Origin: Plectosphaerella cucumerina
Lineage: Eukaryota; Ascomycota; Sordariomycetes; Glomerellales; Plectosphaerellaceae
Direction: 5' to 3'
Length of the DNA stretch: 64,000 bases
Assembly: GCA_020746995.1 (NCBI GenBank)
Contig: JAGPXD010000005.1
Coordinates: 2,790,001-2,854,000 of the forward strand
Position 1 is the stretch's first letter. Each line of letters opens with the position of its first letter. The notes below the pieces were generated by a model. That model saw only the letters and a program-made list of their open reading frames with translations. It had not been told where the DNA came from and ran no database searches. Shown in pieces: positions 12,008-21,834 of the stretch. Position numbers and translations under genes: made by a program.

Positions 12008-13130
12008 GTCCTGGATGGCCGAGTCGAAGGCCACACCAGGCGACGCAATGAGCGTCTCATATCATGACGAATAATGTTTTTTCCTTTGTTGAATTGAAGA
12101 GGGACGATGGAGATACCTGGAGATACCACAACTTTTTTTTTGGAGAAGCGCGGCGTTAGAAAAGGGAACGACCTAGACACTATGAGCTGGTCCAGAAAAA
12201 CCCAGGCAGCAGGGGCTGCCGGCAGGAGCATGGAGGGCATGGGGAGGGGGGCTTACATAGGTAGATGCAGATGCAAATCTGAACAATCATGAATAATGTC
12301 TGGAAGCATTGGTGATGTTGAGCAAGGGAGGGAGGGGGGGCGATGCAGTTGTGATGAAGCATGGGGTGTTGAGACATGTCTGGGAGAAGCTTCATCGGTG
12401 CTTGGAGCGGCGATGATAGAAAGAGAAGGAGCGCTCCTGAGCTCTTGTTCGTTGCATGTCCCGTGACCAGGACGTTGATGGATGGGGAAAGAGCATGGGA
12501 AAAGGGAAAGAGGGGACTTTCCACATTCCTCAACTCTGCAAGCGCCGCCTGCCTGCCTGACAAAGCCAACCAACCGCATTAGTCCAAAGTACCAGAGTTC
12601 CGGCTTCAAGAAAGATTGGGTGAATCAACCAGCAAAGGTACTTGATTATTAGGTTCTAGATTAAAGAGATACTCCGAATTTTAATATTCCAATCCTCCAA
12701 GCTGCCGGATTTGGAATCACGGAATGTGAAAACTTACCCTCTTACTTGAGAAGTCCCTGCCCTCCGCGTGAGAACTACCACTTCACTTCCTAGCAAGCGA
12801 GAGCCGTTCCACCCCAAAACCCCGAAGCACCACCACGACCCCACTTGCCCGGGAGACTTTGTTGTCATTGCTCAGGCTGCGACCAGCCAGCGGATCCTCA
12901 GGTTGCCGCCACGGGCCTCCAGTCTTCTGCTTTCCCGCGTCATCTCTGTCGCCTGCAGCGCACGTCAAAACTTCTTCTCATCGCACTGCACTTGGCCTCT
13001 CCCAACACCCAACCGCATCCCGAATCCCCACGCACAATCAGGCCGTCGACGTCTGCCATCCCCTTGTGATCCGGACCCTCCAATATCAGCGACCAGATAC
13101 CCCGCGGCCCTGCTGCACCCTACCGCCACC
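12008..13130. other. intergenic region before RAD23
   Basis: No gene is supported. The left part is the probable 3' UTR of the membrane-protein gene. The part from about 12760 to 13130 is C-rich and T-rich and leads into the RAD23 ATG, whose context CCGCCACCATGA resembles a Kozak consensus. An AT-rich patch lies at about 12630-12700. Confidence 0.5.
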
Positions 13131-14770
13131 ATGAAGGTCACTTTCAAGGTACGAAGCGCAGCGAAGCGAAGCTATCGGCGTCGGGGTCCTTCCCCGCCAT
13201 GGTTGGCCCGCCACTCGAGCCGCCGACGACAACCCATCGCAAGAGCTCCATGCTGACACGCCACCCCATCGCAGGATCTCAAGCAGCAAAAGTTCACCCT
13301 CGAGGTCGAGCCTACCGATCTTGTACGTCATGCACCACATACCCCGCGGGTTCGACGCAACTGCCTTGTCGCACCCCGCCCTGCCCCCCGCCTACTGCCT
13401 GCCGCTGCTGACCCTCGACCTCTAGATCTCCGCCGTCAAGCAGAGGATCTCCGACGAGAAGGGATGGGAACCCAAGGAGCAGAAGCTCATCTACTCGGGT
13501 ACATACGCCTTCCCGCCCACCCGTCGCCACAATCCCAAACTGACAGCCAACTAGGCAAGATCCTGAAGGATGAGGAGACTGTCGAGTCCTACAAGATTGA
13601 GGAGAAGGGTTTCGTTGTCTGCATGGTGAACAAGGTGCGAAGCAACGTCCACAATCCGAGCCCTCCCGGCAGCCCGACTGACTCTTGTCCGACAGCCCAA
13701 GCCCAAGCCTGCTGCCGCTGCCCCCAGCGCTGTGCCTGCGACACCCGCCCAGCCCCCGGCCGCGACGCCCGCTCCTCCCGCCGCTCCCCAGGCCTCTGGC
13801 TCTGCCGCCGTCCCTTCCACCCCTACGCCTGCCGCTAGATCCGGCGGCGGTGAGCCGGCACCCAACGACCCCGCCATGGCCATGGGCGCTCAGCGCCAGG
13901 AGGTCGTCGCGAATATGGAGGCCATGGGCTTCGAGCGCGCCCAGATCGATGCCGCCATGCGCGCTGCCTTCTACAACCCCGACCGCGCCGTCGAGTACCT
14001 CTTGAATGTATGCCTACAGCCCTATCCCCTTTGCAGCTGTAGTCTCCGTCTGACTTGTCTTCCAGGGAATCCCCGAGGGTGTTCAGCAAGAGCAACAGCA
14101 GCGCCAGGCTGCTGCCGCCGCCGCCGCCGCTCAGCCTGCGGCTGCCCCGGCCGGCCAGCCCGCCGGAGGAGATGGCGGTGACGACGACAATGTCAACCTC
14201 TTCGACCTTGCCGCACAACGGGGCGGAGGTGGCCGTGGCGCCGGCGCCGGTGCTGGTGCCGGTGCTGCCGCTGGTCTCGCTGCCGCCGCCGCCTCCCAGG
14301 GAGGTGCCGGTGGTCTTGGCAACCTGGACTTCCTGCGCAACAACGCCCAGTTCCAGCAGCTCCGCCAGGTTGTTCAGCAGCAGCCCCATATGCTGGAGCC
14401 TATCCTGCAACAGCTGGGCGCAGGAAACCCCCAGCTTGCCCAGATGATCGCCAACGACCCTGGTCAGTTCCTGAGCCTTCTGGGAGAGGACGTCGACGAC
14501 GATGTTCCCCTGCCCCCGGGCGCCCAGACTATCAGCGTCACCGAGGAGGAGCGGGACGCCATTGAGCGCGTGAGTTGCACACCCTGACTATGCAAAACTT
14601 CTACTGACCAGACCTAGCTCTGCCGCCTCGGCTTCGACCATGAGCAGGCCATCCAGGCCTACTTCGCATGCGACAAGAACGAAGAGCTCGCCGCAAACTT
14701 CCTCTTCGATCAGCCCGATGACGACGAGGACATGGGCAGGCCGCAGGGTGGTGGTGGCGCTGGAAACTAA
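13131..14770 (+). CDS. RAD23: UV excision repair / proteasome shuttle protein RAD23
   Basis: There are seven exons: 13131-13148, 13275-13322, 13426-13498, 13555-13634, 13696-14007, 14066-14569 and 14618-14770, giving 395 aa. An N-terminal ubiquitin-like domain (about 1-75) is encoded by the four tiny first exons. Then come an Ala/Pro-rich linker, UBA1 (about 138-177), an Ala/Gly/Gln linker, the XPC/Rad4-binding module (about 268-322), and UBA2 near the C-terminus (about 338-380). Rad23 stabilises Rad4/XPC in nucleotide-excision repair and carries ubiquitinated proteins to the proteasome; this role is known for the family. Domain order and length match fungal Rad23. All introns have GT...AG ends and keep frame. 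The many introns at the 5' end contrast with the intron-poor genes around it. Confidence 0.96.
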
Positions 14771-15367
14771 ATCATGGAATCACGACTTACGTTTGCCCTC
14801 CGCGGGCCAGGAACAGGAACATGGGCAGGAACGGGACGGGAATGATTGGTAGCAGCAACAGAAGGATCAGCAGCCGTTTTGCTTTGTTTCTCCAACGTGG
14901 CAGGCAACACGGGGTTGCTGAGAGCCCCGATAGCCTCTTTGCGTTGGTTCTAGGGTTCCGTAGCATCGCTACGACGAGGGCTGCTTCCACATTACTGGGC
15001 AGCCTTGAGAATACTCATTCACGACCGCGGCCATGAGCCATCCATTCACATGAAGATTCTCCAATGGTGTGATCAAGCAAATCTATTCGGTCCCTCGCGT
15101 GCGCATTGTCGGAAAAGCGAAAATTCTGCTAGCCACGAGAGAGAAAAGTGAGAGAAAAAAACATGATGCCGCCGCCGAGCCTCATCCCAACGCCGTCCCT
15201 TTTTACCTTTTCCACGCCTGCTCTGAGGGTCATCATCTGACCTGAAACGGCCGGTCCAGCTGGAAATAAGGGGGGGTATCGAATCCGGATCTGTGTCCCA
15301 ACCTTTGTGTGTGTTCCTTCGCGCCATATTTCCCTATTGCAAATCACCCATGACGCACGATGAGGTA
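14771..15367. other. convergent 3' region between RAD23 and BDP1
   Basis: The region lies between two converging stop codons and should hold both 3' UTRs and poly(A) sites. I see no coding frame with family features and no tRNA. Confidence 0.5.
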
Positions 15368-17161
15368 TCACGCCTCCACGAGCGTCTCCTCGACGATTTC
15401 ACCCCATATGCCGTCATCACCGTTATTCTTCTTCTTCCGCTTAGTCTTCTTCTTCTTTCCGCCCTCGGCGGCGTCTGCACCGTCGCCTTCTCCGCCCTCG
15501 TCGTCGGCGAAGAGGGCTTCCTTCTTCTTCCGGTTGGCTTCCTCCTTCTCCTGCTCGAGCAGGCGCGCCTTTTCCTTGAACTCGGCCTCCTTGGCCTGGT
15601 AGGCGGCCATGATGTCGGCGACGGGCTCGTACTCTGATTTCGTCCAGTGCTTGTACTCGTCAATGTCGAGGGACATTGACTTTTTGCCCGTGAGGACCGA
15701 GTTGATGCGGACGGGGTTGAGGCGCTCTTCGCGGTTGAACTTCATCTTGACGTGGCGCCGGTTGCGGCCGGGGAACATCTTGCAAATGAGGGTGAAGTCG
15801 GTGCCGAGCATGCCGATGCCGCGGTAGAAGAGTTCCGTGTCGTCCTCGTTCCAGTAGTTGGGTCCGCGGAGCTTGGAGCCCGTGCGGAAGCTGGTTTCCG
15901 TGATGTGGTTGGTGAAGTCGTCTTCTTCCATCTCGGCCGTGATGGCGCCCGAGGCGAGCTGCTGCTGGCGCGCGCGCTCGTGGCGGTCGAGGGAGAGGGA
16001 GGACTGGTCCACGACGATCTGGCCGCCGATCATGGTGTACTGCAGACCCGTGGGTTCGCTGGCCGACATGTCCATGTCGAGGAAGCGGTTGCGCGGGTTC
16101 GTCTCGCCTTCGGTCGGCGCGGGTGTTGCGGCGGCCGAGTCCGTGTCGGATGCCAGGCCGGCCTTCTTCAGTTTGAGGGCGGCGATCTTTTCGCGCTCGC
16201 GCGCGAGGAGCATGTCGTGCACTCTTGACTTCTTGCCGATACGCAGGTCCTTCGTTAGGTCGGCCATGGTCATGCTGCTGAGATCCACCTGCTGGTATTC
16301 TGCGTCCTCGGGTGTCACGGATCGGGCTCTCCGGCGGGGTGTCGCGGTGCCTTCTGTGTTTCCGTCGGGGCTGGCCCCCGCGGTTGCCGATCTTCTCTGT
16401 CTTTGCTTCGCTGGTGCGGTGTCCGCAGCCTTCCTGCCTCGTCGCTTCTTGGGAGGGTTGACATCGGCGTCCTCGTCGCCTTCCTGAGCGACGTCCGCGC
16501 CATCCTCGGCGTCTGCCGGGGCGGTTCGCTTGCGCGGCTTTCGTGTTACTGGCTTCTTCGGTTGCGACGCCGTGGAAGGTGGTGTCTGGTCGTCGGGTGT
16601 TGTGGTCGAGCTGCTGGCTTCCGCAGTGGTATCGGTTTGCGACGTCACCGTGGTCTCGGGGGCCTGGAGGGCGGGAGTCGCAGCCGAAGCGCGATTGCGG
16701 TTCGGGCGACTGCTGGCGGGGATCTGTGTGCTAGGAGGGGTTGGGAGGACATTCAGCGCCTCGGTGGCAGTCGCTTGGGCGGCAACCTCGGGCAATGCCT
16801 GCTGGTTGGAAGGCGGCGCATCTCCCGAGGAGTTGGGTGTGGTCTGAATAGGCTGGGAAGCGTTGAGCGCAACGGCACTCGCATTGATAGCTGACGCAGA
16901 AGTTGTTGCTGGTGTAGTTACGGTCTTGCTGGTGGACGCTGGTGTTGCGGTCACTCCGACTGTGGAGGCCTGCTGTGTTTGCGACTGGGATGCCGCGGGG
17001 TTGGTGGCCAGGGACGAGGCGGGCGCTGGATCGGGAGAAGCAGCAGAAGCAGATGGTTGAGGGGCCTTCGGTGCCTGCGAAGCGCCAGGTGGTCGGGGGC
17101 GAGCGATGGGGGCCTTCGGCTTGAAGCCTGTACCCGTCTTCTTCTTGAACATGGAACTCAT
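15368..17161 (-). CDS. BDP1: transcription factor TFIIIB subunit B'' (Bdp1)
   Basis: This is a single exon encoding 597 aa. The SANT/Myb-like domain lies at about residues 428-487, beginning NYWNEDDTELFYRGIGMLGTDF and running to the RHVKMKFNREE block, which is characteristic of Bdp1. A conserved segment upstream of it (MTMADLTKDLRIGKKSR) is also typical. The N-terminal half is Ala/Pro/Thr/Ser-rich and disordered, with basic KKRRGRK-like nuclear signals near residues 265-275. The C-terminus carries a Lys-rich KKKKTKRKKKN stretch. Bdp1 joins TBP and Brf1 in TFIIIB to recruit RNA polymerase III to tRNA and 5S genes. I chose the ATG at 17161 (MSSMFKKKTGTGFKPK), which matches the usual Bdp1 N-terminus, over the in-frame start at 17398. 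It is divergent from BRE1. Confidence 0.93.
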   Translation of the reverse strand: MSSMFKKKTGTGFKPKAPIARPRPPGASQAPKAPQPSASAASPDPAPASSLATNPAASQSQTQQASTVGVTATPASTSKTVTTPATTSASAINASAVALNASQPIQTTPNSSGDAPPSNQQALPEVAAQATATEALNVLPTPPSTQIPASSRPNRNRASAATPALQAPETTVTSQTDTTAEASSSTTTPDDQTPPSTASQPKKPVTRKPRKRTAPADAEDGADVAQEGDEDADVNPPKKRRGRKAADTAPAKQRQRRSATAGASPDGNTEGTATPRRRARSVTPEDAEYQQVDLSSMTMADLTKDLRIGKKSRVHDMLLAREREKIAALKLKKAGLASDTDSAAATPAPTEGETNPRNRFLDMDMSASEPTGLQYTMIGGQIVVDQSSLSLDRHERARQQQLASGAITAEMEEDDFTNHITETSFRTGSKLRGPNYWNEDDTELFYRGIGMLGTDFTLICKMFPGRNRRHVKMKFNREERLNPVRINSVLTGKKSMSLDIDEYKHWTKSEYEPVADIMAAYQAKEAEFKEKARLLEQEKEEANRKKKEALFADDEGGEGDGADAAEGGKKKKTKRKKKNNGDDGIWGEIVEETLVEA

Positions 17162-17844
17162 TGTGGATGAGTCGGAGATGGTCGATGGGCGCTGAAAGTT
17201 CCCTTCATTGCCGGGAGAGCCGCAGCGGAGTTCTGTACCGTGTATCGGTGGCGTTTGGTCGGTCAAACAAATCGGACGGATATCGACACGGGCCTGTGAT
17301 CGGAAGGGTGCGGGTTGTGTAAAGCGATGGGAGGAAAACCGAAAGAAAGTCTTCAGAGTGTTTGAAGAAGGGTGGGGCAAAAGATCTGGAAAGTGCACTT
17401 TCCCACGCCTTCACTTGCGCCAGACGGCGTGGGTGCCTTGTGCATCTGGTGCCCGGGGATTAGCCGAGGCCCCGGAAATGTGCGGGGTCACTGACTGACG
17501 GAGGCACGAGGAACTCCACTGATAAGACGACGCGGCCTGATGTGGTTAGCGTCCCGCTAGACCTTGTTGGGACAAGGAGCGCGGTCTGGGTGTCTTGATT
17601 TCGATGGGTGAGGGCGTCCTGGCGTTCAACCTCGAAAATTCAACCCGGCCATTGCAACCTGCCACCACCTACCATCATCAATCCGCGCGACCCTGAGAGC
17701 CTTTTCCGATACGCTTTCGTCTCGCACAATCGACAGCAATCCCACCATACTGTATTCTCTTTCTGAATCAGACGTCAGGCTCCGTCTCCGGTCGCGCTGA
17801 GCCTGGTCGTCCATGACTCCGACCACCCCTTTCCTCCTCCTCTA
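17162..17844. promoter_or_regulatory. bidirectional promoter region of BDP1 and BRE1
   Basis: Only 683 bp separate the two start codons, so both promoters and leaders must be packed here. No strong TATA element is visible. T-rich and C-rich stretches precede the BRE1 ATG at 17845. Confidence 0.55.
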
Positions 17845-20455
17845 ATGCCTGTAGCCACAACCCCCTCCGCCCCCGCCTCTGCCTCTCTGCTCAAGATGGA
17901 GGAGAGGAAGAGACCAGCCGTCGGCGCAGATGATCTGGCTCCTCCTAGCAAGCGCCACCACAGCATCAACGGCACAAAGTCAAAGGGCGATGGCGCCGAA
18001 CAAACCGAGGAATACTGGATAGAGGTGAGTTGGTCACGAGCCTGCCCTTTTGCGATGTTGAATCATCCCAACATTCGATCCACCACCAGCGCCCTCCCTT
18101 GACGAGCACCTTTCCCACTTGCCCGCGTCCCATCGCGGTCGTCTTGTCCTGATACCCAAAGGACGCGTCCCTTCGAGGGCAATCGATCGCAGGATGGGTG
18201 GCGAACACCGTCTGTCATCCATTCCGGCGGCCACTACATGATGGGCAAGGTGGCAGAAGTCTGCTGGGTCTGCGTCTTGGGATTTCGTCTGGCATGTGGC
18301 ATAAAATATTCACAAGGCTGCGTTATCACGTGCGTGGGCTGAGAGCTGACTGCCGATGGTAGAACTACCAAAAAGGAGCGATATACCGGGCACTCCAAGA
18401 GACCAAGCGCGACAAGGCCGAATTCGAGGCTCGCGTGGAGCAGCTGCAAAAGCATGTCACCCATCGCGACGATCACATCCGCCTCATCGAGGCTTGGTGG
18501 GAGCAAGTGCTACAGGAGCTCGAACTCCTCGTGGACCCTGTGTTGCCTGCTCCCACAGGCCCAAACGGTCAGTCTTGCCCCGTCATGATATCTGCGTGCT
18601 TCTCTAACCTGCCATCAGAGCCGCCATACATCACCGGAACAGGCTTCAAAGATACACCCTCATTTCAGGATCATCTGAACGACAAGACCGAGGCCTTTCG
18701 CAAGCGCGCAGAAGCAATCATCACCCGGATTGCCAGTTCCAGAGGAGAGATCACACCCAACATTGCCGACCTGGAAACAAGAGTAAACTCTTTGCTGCAG
18801 CAACAAAAGGACTATGTCTTGCAGCTGGATCGCGCCCACCGGGAAAACGAACAACTCACTGAGGACCTCAATAAGAAGACGCTCCAGTGCATTAAGCTTG
18901 AACGGCGCCAATTGCGCCTCAAGAGTGCACAGGTGGCGACCCTGGAACAGCAATTTGTCGCCAATGCGACCAAGAAGCCCACCGCTGGCGAGAACGGCGC
19001 CGAGGGCGCAGTTGCCAACGGCGACACTGCCGAGATTTCGCTGAAACTCGAGGAGGCACTGGCCGTGACCGCGAAGCAAAAGGAACACATCGAAAAGGCG
19101 CAAGCCGAGGCGCAGACCCTACAAGAGGAGAACCTTGCGCTCAAGGTCAAGCGAGAGGAAATGACCGACGAGGAGTACATCCGGACCGACGTATTCAAGC
19201 AGTTCAAGTCACTCAACGAGGATCTGATCAAGCAGGTCAACCACCTCGAGGCCGCCAACAAGCTTCTCCGCGAGGAGTCCGAAAAGCTGCAAGCGGAACG
19301 GACGGCCTTCAGAACCAAGCTAAACGAGGAAGCGCAGCACCATATTGCTGATCTGGAACGCCAACTGGAAGAGCGCGACGCGGATGTCACTCGTATACGG
19401 GGAGGCAGGGATGAGTGGTTTGCCAAGGCCAGCGTCCTCGAATCCAGCCAAAAGGAGGAGAAGAACGCTTTGCAACAGATCAAGGAGCTTGCGGCGGCAA
19501 GGGAGGACCGAATCGTGGCGCTGGAGCTCGAGATGCAACGGCTGAAGCCGGCAGAGGACCAGCCGATGACCGGCGCAGACTCGGACGTCGACAACCTCGA
19601 GGCGCACGAGCTGCTGGCCAAGTACAAGAAGCTGCAGCAGGACTTCGAATCGATCAACAAGGAGCTGCCGGCACTTCAACAAGCGTACAAGCGCTCGATG
19701 GGTCTGGCACAGAAGAAGGTCATGGACTTCACCGCCCTGGAGGACCGCGCTGCGCTGCTGCTGGCCGAGAAGCAGAAGGCCGACCAAAAGTACTTTGCGG
19801 TGCGGAAAGACGCCGACCTGCGGGATCGCGAGCTCGGGGCGCTGCGGAGCCAGAATCGGAAGAGCTCCGAGATCGTGGCACAGCTGAAAGAGGTCGAGTC
19901 TCAGCACAGAGTGCTCATCAGCAACCTGGAGAAGCAGCTCGCCGACCTGCGGCAAGCCAACGCAACCATCACCGCAGAGCACAAGAAGACGGAGTCGCAG
20001 ACGGGCGAGGTGTCCCGGCAGATCGATGCTCTCAAGAACCAGCAAAAGGTGCTGGCGACAACTTGCAAGACGCAGAGCGCGGAGATGTCGACCCTGAAGG
20101 AGCGCAGCAACGAGCAGGAACTGGAGGTGGCGCGGCTCACGGCCAAGATGGACAAGATGCAGAAGGAGAAGGACGACTGGAAGCGCAAAGCACTGAACAA
20201 CTCTTCGGAGGAGGAAGAGATGCTAAGGGTAAGTCGCGGTGCTTTCTGTCCTGTCGCGACAATGATGCTGACCCTTTACAGCAATACGCGATCTGTACCG
20301 TCTGCCGCAACAACTTCAAGGACACGGTCCTCAAGACGTGCGGCCACCTCTTCTGCGGACCCTGCATCGACGATCGCATCAGCAACCGAATGCGCAAGTG
20401 CCCCAACTGCGCCAAGGCGTTCGACCGTCTAGACGCCATGCTAGTCCATCACTGA
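17845..20455 (+). CDS. BRE1: E3 ubiquitin ligase BRE1 (histone H2B monoubiquitination)
   Basis: There are four exons, 17845-18024, 18363-18567, 18619-20228 and 20282-20455, giving 722 aa. The N-terminus is basic (EERKRPAV, PPSKRHH) and probably nuclear. Exon 2 opens with NYQKGAIYRALQETKRDKA, matching the conserved N-terminal Bre1 helix. Residues ~130-660 are almost continuous coiled coil rich in Glu, Lys, Gln and Leu. The last exon encodes a C3HC4 RING finger (about 669-708; CTVC, CGHLFC, CPNC). Bre1 acts with Rad6 to ubiquitinate H2B, which promotes H3K4 and H3K79 methylation; this is family knowledge. The first intron is unusually long (338 bp). The other two are about 50 bp. Frame and domains are complete. 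Confidence 0.95.
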
Positions 20456-20883
20456 GCGAGCCCTCCTTCTGCTCGCTCGCATGGCCGGCCGCCCTCGGGT
20501 GAGGAGCGGCGCGGCCCGCCCCCTTTTTCTTGCTTGTAACACACATGCCCGGTGTTCGGATTCTTGTGGCTTCGCTCGGCTCGGGAGCCTGTCGGGGATG
20601 ATACCTCTTGTTCTTTTAGTTTTTGCACAGGACGCGTGGGAGGATGTGGCGCAGAATTTGGAAAGCGTCCGCTTGGTGTACTTTTAAGCTGTGTACGAAG
20701 GCGCGGGAGGGAGGCCGGCCGAGGCGGCCGCTGTACATGTGGAGGGAGGGGAAGGGACATGATCAGACATTGTGGCCTGATTTGTAGAGCTAGAGCTACC
20801 CAACCATTGACAAGTCAAATCAATGCTCTAATATGAGGTCTCTTGTTCAAGCTCTGCTGACTGGTGACTAGATACGGAGTGGC
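20456..20883. other. convergent 3' region between BRE1 and SARAF-like gene
   Basis: The 428-bp gap between two converging stops should hold both 3' UTRs. No coding potential is seen. Confidence 0.5.
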
Positions 20884-21834
20884 CTATCGCCTGCTCGTGG
20901 AGCCGAAGCCGGTGCTCTCCCGTGTCGCGGTACCGGACGAGCTAGATCCCCAGCTTGATGTGCCAGATGGGCCAGCATCGTTGTCCCTAGCGCTGCGAGC
21001 ACGGTATCCTGTGTCCCTGTTGCTCCTCCTGCCGGCATAGTAGCCCCCGGCCCCGCCAGTCGCAAGGCCGCTCCAGAAACCGGGTCTCCAGCCCTCGCTC
21101 TGCCTCGACCACGACGACGGTTTCGTGCCTGGGTACGGAGGTGGGGGGTCGTCGTCGTTGTTCCAGGGCTGCCATCCGCCGGGGCCTCCTCCTCCTCCAC
21201 CGCCTCCCCATCCGCCGCCGCCGCCGCCACGACGTCCACCGCCGAGCCTCCTATTCCTATTTTGGGCCATGCATGCTGAGTAGACAATCCAAGCAAAGAC
21301 GGCGACGAATACAATGGCGAATAGGATGCCGGACATGTTGCTCTTATTCCGAGTATCGTGGTCCTCGCCGAACCAGCTACTGGAGCTAGACCGACCGCGC
21401 GCGATGTCGGGATACCTCTTCTCGCCCTCCTTGGTCAGTGCGACGCGATACTCGACGCCACAGCTGCCCTTCAATACGTATGGATCCTCGCTGGAGCTGT
21501 AGCCCTCGCAGATGACGTCGGTGCTGCCGAGCTTGAGCTCCGGGGGCAGGTTGGCGGTGCAAGACCACTGGGTGTCCTCGTCGTCGTAGCCGGAGCCTTG
21601 GTTCGTGCAGCGCAGGACGTCGATGTCGTGGAGGCGGCAGAGGTCGGGGGAGGAGAGGCACTTTAGTTGAGGGACGGCGGGGAGGCGGCGGTGGGTTGTC
21701 TTTGCGCCGTTGCCGCGGAGGGTGAGGGTTTGGACTTGGGAGAGGAGAATGGCGTTTTTGGGGGGTTGCTTGGCGGTTGTTGAGGGGAGGTCGGAGAGGA
21801 GGAGGAGGGCGGGGAGGAGGGATAGGGAGCGCAT
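20884..21834 (-). CDS. SARAF-like store-operated calcium entry regulator (TMEM66 family)
   Basis: This is a single exon of 316 aa. A signal peptide covers about residues 1-21. The luminal domain (about 22-165) has six cysteines (59, 66, 76, 92, 109, 125) and the SARAF hallmarks IDVLRCTNQGSGYD, WSCTANLPPELKLG and VICEGYSS. One transmembrane helix follows at about 168-190. The cytosolic tail has a long poly-Gly stretch broken by Trp and Arg (about 196-217), then a PPPPYPG motif, and ends in Ser/Gly-rich sequence. In animals SARAF sits in the ER and damps STIM-Orai calcium entry. Fungi have no clear STIM/Orai pair that I know of, so the fungal role is open. ATG at 21834 is followed directly by the hydrophobic signal sequence, supporting this start. 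Confidence 0.88.
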   Translation of the reverse strand: MRSLSLLPALLLLSDLPSTTAKQPPKNAILLSQVQTLTLRGNGAKTTHRRLPAVPQLKCLSSPDLCRLHDIDVLRCTNQGSGYDDEDTQWSCTANLPPELKLGSTDVICEGYSSSEDPYVLKGSCGVEYRVALTKEGEKRYPDIARGRSSSSSWFGEDHDTRNKSNMSGILFAIVFVAVFAWIVYSACMAQNRNRRLGGGRRGGGGGGWGGGGGGGGPGGWQPWNNDDDPPPPYPGTKPSSWSRQSEGWRPGFWSGLATGGAGGYYAGRRSNRDTGYRARSARDNDAGPSGTSSWGSSSSGTATRESTGFGSTSRR

